Below are positions 50,701 through 62,600 of a stretch of 64,000 nucleotides of DNA, piece after piece. Each line of letters opens with the position of its first letter. The stretch's first letter is position 1. The DNA lies in assembly GCF_008831285.2 (NCBI RefSeq), contig NC_045142.1, positions 15,503,354-15,567,353 of the forward strand. The letters run 5' to 3'. The stretch comes from Nymphaea colorata. Its lineage: Eukaryota > Streptophyta > Magnoliopsida > Nymphaeales > Nymphaeaceae. Both the position numbers and the translations under genes were made by a program. Under the pieces are notes generated by a model. The model was not told where the DNA came from. It worked only from the letters and a program-made list of their open reading frames with translations, and did no database searches.

Positions 50701-53700
50701 TTACAAGAGAAACATCTAAAGGAAAAGTTATTACAAAAGTACCCTCTTAAACCTAAAACTGAATATAAACACATCTTAACACTCCCCCTCAAGTTGGAGC
50801 GTATATGTCAAATAGGCTCAACTTGGAACAGCAGCTTTGGAATGGTCCCCTTGCAAGAGCCTTAGTAAAGATATCAGCCGTTTGCCCTGTAGTTGAAATG
50901 TGTGAGGTACTTACAAACCCCTTTTGAATCATGTCTCTAGTATAGTGACAATCTACTTCAACATGCTTGGTTCTTTCATGAAAAGCCGGATTATTAGCAA
51001 TAAACAGTGCAGCTTTGTTATCACATAACAGTTGCATAGGAAGAGGCACTTCGACAGTAAGATCCAACATCAGGGATCTAACCCACATAACTTCAGCAGT
51101 ACCCTGAGCCATAGCTCTATACTCAGATTCTGCACTTGATCTGGCAACCACAGTTTGCTTCTTACTCTTCCATGTAACCAAGTTGGATCCAATAAACACA
51201 CAAAATCCAGTAGTGGATTTCCTGTCCGAGGGGCATCCTGCATAGTCGGCATCAACATACACAGATATAGTGAGTGAGGTACCATTCTGAAAGAAGAGTC
51301 CCGTTCCTGGTGAATTCTTTAGATACCTAAGAATCATCATAGCAGCATCCCAATGAACTTTCTTGGGCTTATCCATAAATTGACTCACTCTGCTAACAGT
51401 ATAGGCAATGTCAGGTCGAGTAACAGTGATGTATAGGAGCTTCCCAACAATCCCTCTATACTGTCTTGCATCAACATCTTCAGTATCATCATCATACAAG
51501 CGGGTATTGATATCCATAGGCGTGGATGCAGGCCGACACCCCAGCATCCCTGTCTCTTGCAAAACATCAGTAACGTATTTCCTCTGGCACATGATAAGGC
51601 CCTTTTGATTTCTGGCAAACTCAATACCAAGGAAATAACGTAGTTCACCAAGGTCCTTGGTGACAAAGTGTTGTCCAAGGACATCCTTGATGTTGGAAAT
51701 CCCCTGATCATCATCCCCTGTAACAATGATATCATCAACATAAACAAGAACTATCACCGTACCTGTAGAAGTCTTCTTGACAAAGAGGGAATGGTCGGCC
51801 GAAGAACGTCTGAAGCCCTCATTCTCAATATTCTCTGACAATTTCTGAAATCAAGCTCGAGGACTCTGTTTCAGACCATAAATCGCCTTTCGCAATCTGC
51901 ACACTTTCTGACACTCCCCCTCAGCAACAAACCCTGGTGGTTGCTGCATATACACTTCTTCATGTAAGTCACCATAGAGAAAGGCATTTTTGACATCAAG
52001 CTGTGAGAGGGACCAATTCTTGCTGACAGCCACAGCAAGGAGAATCCGTAAGGAAGCATGTCGTGCCACAGGAGAGAAGGTATCATAATAATCAACCCCA
52101 TAAGTTTGGGTATAGCCTTTTGCAACCAGACGAGCCTTATATCTGTCAATACTGCCATCTGCTCGGTATTTGATAGTAAAGACCCATCTGCAACCAACAA
52201 TGGCTGCATCAACTGAAGGAGTAACAAGGGTCCAGGTGCCTCTAGACTGAAGAGCATCCATCTCTTCTTGCATAGCCGCTGCCCATTTGGGATCAGAGAA
52301 AGCATCCATGGGATTCTGTGGAAGAGCAATAGCCGACAGCCCCTTGACAAACTGTCGGTACATAGGGGTGAGTCTATCCATGGATAAATGACCAGAGATA
52401 GGATGCAAAGTGCAACTGCGTTTGCCTTTCCTTTGAGCAATGGGCACATCAAGTTCATTAGGAGCAGGAACATGCTCGTGACATACTCCTATGTCATCAT
52501 TACATAAAACATTGTCAGTTGAGTTTGTGTCAGGAATTACCTTGGGCGTGCTGGGTGAAGGCACAGGTGCACATTGAACAGGCGCAGCAGGCTTAGTACG
52601 ACGATGGTAGACAGCCCCAAAACGTGGATCAACTGGGTTTGGACAACTCATGAGAGGTAGAGGAAATTGGACTTCATCATTTAATGCAGGCGCCCTTAAT
52701 TGAGTTCCATTTGGGGAGAAGAAAGAGGTTGATTCAAAAAATGTAACATCAGCACTCACATAATACCGACGAGTAGAAGGATCATAACATCGATATCCCT
52801 TTTGAGTGCGGGAATAACCAACAAAGATCGTTTTGATGGCCCGAGGAGACAACTTATCTCGCCCAGGACCAAGCAACTGAACAAAGGCAACACATCCAAA
52901 AACACGAGGTGGAACAGAAAACAAGTCTCTGTCAGGAAAGAGGACAGAGATAGGAATAAGGTCTCCCAACACAGATGACGGCATACGATTAATAAGATAG
53001 CATGCTGTGAGAACAGCATCGCCCCAGTAAGAATGGGGAACATGGCTATGTATGATAATGGTTCTGGCAACATCAAGAATATGACGGTGTTTCCGTTCAG
53101 CAACCCCATTTTGTTGGGAGGTATAGGCACAAGAAGTTTGGTGGATGATACCCTTATCCCTGAAAAATTGTTCCAAAGAGGAAGCACAGAACTCAAGAGC
53201 ATTGTCAGAGCGCACAATTTTGACACAAGTATCAAACTGAGTCAGAATTTCATTGATAAAATTTTTGATTACATGACCCACTTCAGATTTATGCTTCATA
53301 AGAAAAACCCAACTAACACGACTATAGTCATCGACAGCAACAAGATAATATCGATGACCTTGAAGAGCAGGTGTACGACTCGGACCCCAAACATCAAAAT
53401 GAAGTAACTCAAACACAGAATGGCTACTTCGACTGGGCCGCGGAGGAAAGGATGACCTATGGTGTTTGCCCAACTGACAAGACTCGCATTGAAAAGAAGA
53501 CTTGGGAGACAGCTGAGGAAGAACATGCAGCAGTTTCTGAAACGGTAGATGTCCAAAACGTAAATGCCAAGTATAAGCCGAGGATGAGGACGACCCTGCA
53601 GAGGTAGATCCAGCAAAGGGAAAGGGATGCACTAGCCTGTAAAGACCTCCCTGTTCACGGCCACTGCCAATCACCCTGCCCGTCAGTATATCCTGAAACA

Positions 53701-56700
53701 CAAGAGAAGAGGAGTCAAATATCGCACGACAGTTTAAATCTCTGGTAATCTGACTGATAGATAGTAGGCTATGTGGGAATTCTGGTGCATGAAGAACATG
53801 TTGCAATGGTAATGATGAAGTAAGTTGGACCTCTCCAAGTCCAACAACGGGAGAATATTTGCCATCTGCTAGAATAACCGAGCGACCAGGTGGAGTAGGG
53901 ACATAAGAAGTAAACTGTGCCTTGTCTCCACAGAGATGTGTCGATGCACCCGAATCAATGAGCCAATCTGTAGTGTCAGAATACATACCAGATGAAGATG
54001 CACTGGCAGCAGTAGTGATAGTAGAGGTGGTCGGATCAGGAGCTTGTTGAGGTCTATCTCCAATCAAGTGTCTCAACTGAGAGATAATATCATCTGCACG
54101 TAACTCACTGGAGGAAACAGGATGTTGAGTCTTAGGCTGCTCTGGAGAATCAGTAAAAACAGTCTGATTGGCAACAGCTGGACGACCATGTTTCTGCCAA
54201 CACTTATCCACAGTGTGACCAATGCGATGACAAAACTGACATACTGGGCGCGAAGGGGTATTGCCACGGCCACGGTATCCTCGTCCTCTGGCAAAGAGGG
54301 ACCCACCTCTGCCACGAGTAGCAAGCATAGCAGAAGTGGTATCAAGAACAGTCGATGAAGGGATTGGAATTCTGCTTAGCCTACTATAAGCTTCATCAAT
54401 AGGAGGAATCGAGGGACTAGTGAGCATCTGATTCTTTGCTGATTCATAAACAGAGTCTAATCCAGACAGAAATACTCCGACCATAAGCATATCTCTGTAT
54501 GCCTTCTGTTGCTCACACTTACATGCAGGAAAGTAGCTATTTAGTCTCTCAAACATGGACTTGAGACTAGAATAATAAGTATGTAGAGGGCGACCATCTT
54601 GGCGCATCTGATGAATATCATGATGAAGCTGCATAATTCTGGTTTCATTCCTTGCTTGTGAATAGGTGGCTGCAAGGGAATCCCACATATCCTTTGCACT
54701 TTCCTTATGCAGGACTTCATTGGCAATGTCTTGAGTAAGAGTACCAACAATCCATACCATAACCAACGAATTATCTTTAAACCAAGTAGTATATTTTCCT
54801 ACCTTCTGTACGGGCTCGGGCTCCAATATAAGATGTTCCTTCTCATGAGCGATCAAGGTTCTTTTTACTTGCATGGCCCACATCTCGTAATTACCCCCAT
54901 CCATTTTGGTGATAAAGCTGGAAAATGGGGAACTCTTCATCTCTCCCGACGACACAAAGGAAGAGGTATTAGCGCCGCTGCTAATTTCAGACATCGCTCA
55001 ACACAATGGAGGAAACCGAGCCACGGAATAGGAAGTGCAGGCAAAAAAAGAAGACAATCACATATCGAAAGACAACATGCTGATCATGAAGCAGTTAACA
55101 CGGGCAGCAATCCATAAGTCTGATCGGCTGAAAGAGGCAACAACAGAACTGAACGAAGACAGATTACCAAAGGCGACAGCGAAGACGCTGAGAGGAAAAT
55201 CAGCGTGCAGAGCAGCGGCGGAGTAGAGGAGGCGATGCAGCGAAGACGCTGAGAAGAAAATCAGCGTGCAGGGCAGCGGCGGAGCAGAGGAGAATGGTGG
55301 AGACAGCAAGGGCGATGCAGCGTGCAGCGGCAGCGGAGAAGCAACAGTGACAGACGGCGGCGGCAGGCGGAGGTGACAGCCATGGCAGGCAGCGGCGAAG
55401 ATGACTGCAACAGCGGACGGAGGCGTCGGGCGGAGAAGACAGCAACGGGCGGAGGCGTCGGGCGGAGAAGACAGCAACGGGCGGAGGCGTCGGGTGGAGA
55501 AGACAGCAACGGGCGGAGGCGTCGGGCGGAGAGGTCAGGACAGCGACTGGCAGAGGCGTCGGGTGGAGAGGTCAGCGACGGGCGGAGATGGGTGGACACG
55601 AGCGGGTGGAGGAAGCGCAGCGATGGGCGCGGTCAGGCGGAGGGCGGCGCCGCTCAATCGGCGCTCCAAGGAGGAGGAGACGGCTGCTGCTCTGATACCA
55701 TGATAAGATTAGAAAGAATAATCTTTGATTAACCTCGAAATCTGCCCTAACTCCTCTTTATATAGACTAGAGGAGAGAGAGAAGTTACAAGAGAAACATC
55801 TAAAGGAAAAGTTATTACAAAAGTACCCTCTTAAACCTAAAACTGAATATAAACACATCTTAACAGGAGGGGAGAGAAAGAAAGGGAGAGCTAAAAGTAT
55901 TAAATGTGAATCAGCTCCAAACATAGGTTACACATGGAAAAAGGAGTCTCAGCTGTAGATTGTAGTGAGGGACACCCTTTTTTTGTCTAAATTTGACCAA
56001 GCCAACATTCTTTCTAAGGATATTTTGGCATGCTTGCCAAATTGTACAATATAACTTTCATCATATTGATTTAATAAATTGTTATAAATCATGTTATCGG
56101 GTTTTCATTGATGAAATTTTCTTGAGTATTAGTCAGGAACTTTCTTTTTATCAGGAAAAAAAATCTTAGGTTCAAAATAAAAACTAATAAAATTATAACA
56201 ATGAGTTTTTCTAATTTTATTACAAAAAATTGGTAAAAAATCAAATAGTATTAAATTGCCAAAATAAGCCTCAAATAATTTAAAATTTATTAAAAGACAA
56301 TTTTCCCGAAACACAAGATAAGACCATATAGAACTTGGAGGAGTGGTGCTGGAGTTGAACTCAGATCTGATTCAGATCCAACTTCAGTTTATATCCTTTT
56401 AATATGGCCATGTTTGTAATGAGTGTCTGTGTCGATAGGTATTATGATATTATCAACCAGTGTAAGACTGCATGTAAACGCACTTAGAAGAACACAAGCA
56501 TCTCACGCCTCTCCTCCTTTTCTCGCAAGGATAATTTTTGGTGGAAAATGATATCAGATTCCTCCAAATTTAACATAATATGATCTGTCTATTGTTATCT
56601 ACAGCCAAAGCAGCCAAAAACCCAAAACAAACCCTTTTCCTTCTTCGTGAGAAAAAAAAGGTCCCAAGTAATCAAATCTCACCCAAAAGTGTCATGCTTG

Positions 56701-58366
56701 AAATTTGTCACAGGTTGTTATATCTCAAAGCAACCTTCTCAAAGGAGCAATTTCTTTCTTTTTCTCCGCTTGTTTCTTGACTCACCAGAGATAATATGTG
56801 AGGAGACTTCACAATAGACAATTAAGCAACTGCTCATAAAGCATAGCAAGAAGACAAGGGAAACTAACACAATGGAAAACCTAATTAATTAGGAACATCT
56901 CAAGATTGAAAAGCAGGTACGGAACTAACAAACAGGAGAAAAACTGAAAAAAAAAATTGTTGTGCCTGTCCTTTTCCAACAAGAGAAAACCATAAATAAA
57001 CATCTATGCATATGAGAGCGTCACCTAACAAAACACAAGCAGCAGTCAAAATATTCACGAAAGCTTGTGCCAATGCGCCAATATCTGCATCATCATTGTC
57101 CATAAACTCAACATTCAGGTAAACTGGAGAATTCTTTACAATTTCAGGAATCTGAGAATTAATCCAGGCCTGACTTGGGCATATACTGCAAGGAACAATG
57201 CATCTAACTCAACATTTCTTCAACTGTATTAGAACTGTCAATGAAATTTCCAATTTTGAAGAACTTACTTTTTCCACATTATCAAATTACGAGCAATAAC
57301 ACGCAACATAAGAAAATCAGGCCTCACATATTGCAAGTCGAAGCAGGTTTGAGGAATCAAAAGCCGTGATGCCACCACTTCAGATTCAGTCTGGAAAATT
57401 GAAATATTTATTTGCAAACTAACATGTAAAAGAAAAGAAACTCAGAAAATGCAACTTTTTGCATCTAATATAACTCATACCTTCAAAAACATCAATGCCA
57501 AAGCAACTGTAGCCCCTGGTGAAGTAACATCAACATTTACAAGTGTATCATCCATCATCTACTTAAGACAAGATAAGCAAGCATAATATTCAGAAGGTTA
57601 ACAAAAATACTGTTGTACTTAAGTGTAAGTACAACATTTACAAGCTAGAACAAAATTGACAAGAGATCAGTATGACAAAAGCAACTTACTGGCAATGAAA
57701 TTTTCATCATGATTTTCTTTTTTTTAAGTTTCATCAAGATTATGTTATGAAAACCAAATAATGGATTTATGGAGAGGCAATCCTTTATTTTGGAGATCTT
57801 GATCTAAGTAGATTACTGACAAAAGGCAGAAGAGGTGTCCTATGTAAGGCATGACTAAAAGGTATATATAACTTGCAGAAGAAAGCAATGGGCTCAGAGA
57901 TTGTGGTTTACATTTTTTAAGCCTAGTATCATGAGGGTTTCATTGGAAAGTAGAATATATTCTGGGTGGTCTTTTAATATTTTAAATATTTTTGGAGGAC
58001 CTTTTTTTTTTTTTTTTGCCTGACACTAGTCTTTCATTAAGGGTGATTAAGGCTAATTCAATACAACTTTTCTTCTTCCTCCAATACCTTGTATTATAGT
58101 ATTATTTGATGTCACCTTGTTGGTTGTTGATGATTTTTCCCTCTTCCTTCCCCACCTCCTTATCTCTTATCTCCTTCTCTCCTCCTTTTTCTGCAGGTCA
58201 TTCCTCTGGATTGAACTGCTTTCCATTTGTGTGATCAGAAGTCTGATCACTGTGGTCAAAACATGACTCAGTGATCAGAAAAAAAAAAAGGAGTTTGTCT
58301 GATTATTAAGATCAGGCAGCAAGTGCTAACGTACAACATATGAAGTGAGGGCACTGTAAACCCTTA

Positions 58367-58406
<40 letters not shown>

Positions 58407-59595
58407 CATGTGTATGTGTGTGTGCATGCATGTGTTTGAGTATCTCAATGTGTGTACACGTGTGTCATGACTTGCAGTATTGTGTCTCAAGTGACTCTTA
58501 TAGGATATGTATGCTGCAGTGTGCAGCAAAAAAAAGCCAAGTCATTTTTGCAAAATATCAAAAACATGTTACTATCATGATTCATGAGAGCGCATGAAAG
58601 CAAGAAAATTTAGGATCAAGCATTTCATGCAACCTGCACAGCACTACTACTGGGGTCACCTGAATGGACAAAAATTGGTCTTACCTGTGAAGAAACTATG
58701 TGGAAGGAGTTTAGAATAAAAACAGACCAGGCATCAAGAGGAAGCAGACCAGAATGAAGTACATACTCTATAAGGTTTTCTGCTGCCATAAATGTATCGG
58801 AAGAGCTGCTCCACACAAGAACCCATGTGACCAGAAGCATCTAATCCTCGACCTTGAGAATAACCAAAATTAGTTTGCACTGCAATTTAAAGATTATGAT
58901 AGTGGAGATGCTGCAAGATTTGAGGCAAATCATGTTTAAGCAATGTAGAAGCAGAATGATAAACATAATGACCCATTGCAAATCTGACCCAGGTACCCAC
59001 CATGGTGGATCCCAACCCACGTGGCTGGCATCATATTGCAACCAAAAAGGGCAATGATGCAGGATATTAAAAAGAGTAGCACCATCATATATATAGTCAT
59101 CACTACATCTCAAACTCTTATATATGGGAAGATTCCTGTCCCAAACCTCACACTTGGGTTTTTACAAGAAGATTGAGATGGACATTCATGTTCAGTGCAA
59201 AAGATCGAAATTCTTAAAATACCAGAAACAATGTTATAAAATGTGTATCATGCATGTAAAAGCTCGAGCCTGTTGAACCTACAAAAACATAGGCATGTAA
59301 CGATCATAGCATATCCTAAAAGACCATCAAATTCAAAAGAAAAGAAAAGTTTCAGACAAATCCTAAAAGAACAAATGGCAGAAAATAATGATATTAGTTG
59401 CGAACTATGACACACAGATATGCCTGAAATGGCACCACACCCATGTCAACATGGCTACACAAACGCAGGTATGGATACAAGAAAGATCTGACTAACAATT
59501 TATGTTTTTTTATGTAGTTTGGTACTTTTGTTTAGTAATTTGTATTTTATGAATATAATAACAAGTGTATGTGTTTGTTTGCTTAGAATCTTTAG

Positions 59596-59629
<34 letters not shown>

Positions 59630-62600
59630 TGTCGTGATAGCTGTGTCCCTGCACCTAAGTTTTTATAAAAATGCTTCACATTGTTGTCAGCACCCATACG
59701 GCCATACCTGCATCTATAAAACATAGGCTGCAAAATGTGATTAACAGTTTACAACAGTCATTGGTTATGTGAAGCATTTAATCCAGCAACAAAAGATATG
59801 CTATAATTAACAGCATCTTTTCACTAGAACATATCTGAATCTAACAATTTAAATAGCTCCAAATACTTAAATCTAAAAGACATGTTTTCAAAAGAAATAT
59901 ATAAAAACTAACAACCTAGATTACCCCAAATGCTGAGACAACACAAACTGAACAAACTTTAATGAAAACAAAATACTCCCTTGAGCAATTCAATAGTCAT
60001 AAAATTCCCCTTTTTCAAAAAAAAAAAAAAATAGATGGCAAGAAAAGAAAACGCATGCACATGCAAATGCAAAGGCACATAAAATCCACAAGACTAATTT
60101 TTATGAATCAGATCAAATTTAAATTTCTTCTTTTGTTTGATATCTAAGAATTCCTCGAATGACAGACTTCCAGCATAAGAGCAATCATGTTACACGCTGT
60201 ATGACACAAAAGATACAAGGATGTACAGTATAGTATACCCGGTACATGATAGTTAAAAACCGTGATTTGAGCATTATGTCTTCAAAGTGCATGTAAAAAA
60301 CCAGTGGAGGCAACAATGGAACTTCACAATCGATAGCTCAAGACTCAGCTCAGGAAGAATCAATTTTTGTCAAAACAGCTAAAGCTAGAATTTTTTTTTT
60401 TTTAATCCATGTGTTTATAAATACAAGAAAAAATTTATCAAAGGACTTGTTAAAAATTATGAAGACAAACTACTAAATGATCTATAAAGTTCACTTAATC
60501 AAAATAAAAAAATAAATTATTGCAAAACAAGGCAAAAAGAATAAAATAGTAAAAAATAATTAAAAATAGCAACTGAATTAATTCACCCACTCTGCTACTG
60601 AACCACATCGATTTAACATGACTCGTCAGATTTTTGAAGATCATTGATGAATTTGACATCACTATCTATAACAGTGAAATTACCTAGGCAGACCAGCCCC
60701 AACGCAAATCCTGCTGCAACTGCATAACCCTCTCTTTCAAGGACACTATCACCAGAGCTTCTGCGTCCTATTTCACCCTTCATAATAGCAAAAGCCATAG
60801 TCCCAATTAATAAATATACATGAACGGAAGTATATGCCAGTTACAGGAACATAGCTCTCAATCCTCCATGAGCCACAACCATACATGTGAAAGAAGATTA
60901 AAGCTACAAAATAAAAGTAATTTAGAAACAATAAGCTGGATCATGAAAGCAATTTTCCTGGTGCAAATGCACCCAAAAAAAAAAAAGGGCTGGATGAAAA
61001 TTGTTTTACCTTAATTACTCTTCCTTTTTATATTCATAATTGAAGTAGTGTCCCAACAGGTAACCAAACAAACATCACATTAAGACACAATCAAGCCTAA
61101 GCCAAGTGTGTCTCAACGGACTCCAATTTTGCAAAGCTCCTCTTCAACAAAGTGGGAAGAAAACCAAAGGAAGGAGTGAATTCTTTGGCACAAGGTAAAC
61201 TACCTAGGCTGAAGTACCAACCAAAGTGGGCAGATGAGCTGATGTGGGAGAATATCTTCCACCTCAAGTGAAGATACCCGAAAGCATTCTTCTACCATGA
61301 AAACTGGCACCAAAGGCGATGCATAATTTGAAGGAGAGAGGACGCTCCCCTAAGTTGTAAAATTTTATCTTTAGATTGTTTGCTTTCATTTTGTTGTAAT
61401 GTAGTGTTTTTCTTTTTTAGTCTAAGTGCATGTGGCAGAGGCCAAATTTGATGTACCTTTCTAGTTGTATCATTAACCATGTTTTAAAACCTGGTGACTT
61501 GGGACTCAACTTGCTCGTTCTTGACTGGTGACTCAGCGGGTTAACTCGGTGTCTCGGGCCAGGTTGGCTAACTATTGTTTTAAAAGAAAAACAACTTGTC
61601 ATTTAAATATAAAAAAGTTGTAAAATGACTTGGATACATGTATAATTCATACCATCAAGTAATAACTAAGTTATATTATCTATTTTGATAACAAGATCTA
61701 TAATTGCATTTTTCAAAGAAAATTGTGTGACAATAATCAACATATCAACAAAAAGGAAGCCGATAAAAATCAAAAACTCTGATTAACACATTCAACATTT
61801 ACAACTATCTAATGGTTAACAAATACAACATATATCTTAATATGATATAAAACTAAAAATCCAAAAATGAAGAGTCCAATGTCCTAAAACTTGAAATAAA
61901 TGCACCATACAAGAAGTTAAACCTAATTAGTTTTACCTTTTCATTTGTAATGTATAAATTTACTAAATGAACAATAATTCTAAATGCTTATATTTCAATA
62001 AGTTAGAACAGTCGTGCAAAATTTAAGTAATTAAGTAATTAATAAACAAATGGCCTTGTTAGTTACCAAATACAAAATTTATCACTGGACTACACCGAAC
62101 GGCCAAGTCAACCCGAGTTTCGGCCAAGTCATGGCCGAGTCAAGCCGAGTCAGACCGAGTCACGGCCGAGTAATCCCTAGTTTTGGCAAAAACCGAGTCT
62201 CCTTATGGGGTCAACTTGTGGATTCCACGAATTTTTAAACACTGGGGTCATAGACCTGTCCTTGAGAGCTTTACCACACCCTTCATGTAATTCTTTTTGT
62301 TCTGAGTCAAGTTTATTGCATTTTTTCTACTATTTTTCTCGCACTTATTCTCTTTTGCTTTCTTTTCGTTTTTGTTGTAAATTGTGAGATGAGCCGACAC
62401 TTGCGTCATTTGAGGGGATCGTTGGATGGCCACAGGCTTTCAATAAGCCAGTCCATGTCAATATGTACAATCAGAACATACCTGTTTTGTGATGATTTTT
62501 CTTTTTCATAACAAAAAATCATTTGACACACTTGGTTTTAGTAAGTTATTTTGAACTAATTTTGATGCTAAAACCAAGCCCCTTTCATGGTTTGCCATAC

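Larger units (their letters stand above)
50617..55865 (-). mobile_element. Copia-6: young full-length Ty1/copia element
   Basis: Two 165-base LTRs (50617-50781, 55701-55865) appear identical base for base. The target duplication GGAGG lies at 50612-50616 and 55866-55870. Primer site TGGTATCAGAGC on the minus strand is at 55700-55689, and the purine tract (TTGAGGGGGAG) abuts the 3' LTR at about 50782-50795. Identical LTRs imply a very recent insertion or recent gene conversion. Confidence 0.96.
49693..57024 (-). other. APC1: APC1 7.3-kb intron hosting Copia-6
   Basis: Donor GTGACG after CVLL, acceptor TATGCAG. Without Copia-6 and one target copy it would be about 2.1 kb. Copia-6 is in the same orientation as APC1. 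The flanks (49693-50611 and 55871-57024) show no exon or gene. Confidence 0.85.

Noticed and set aside
55058-55732. Long Ala/Arg/Pro/Ser-rich frames on both strands
   Set aside because: They come from GC-rich tandem repeats in the Copia-6 leader.
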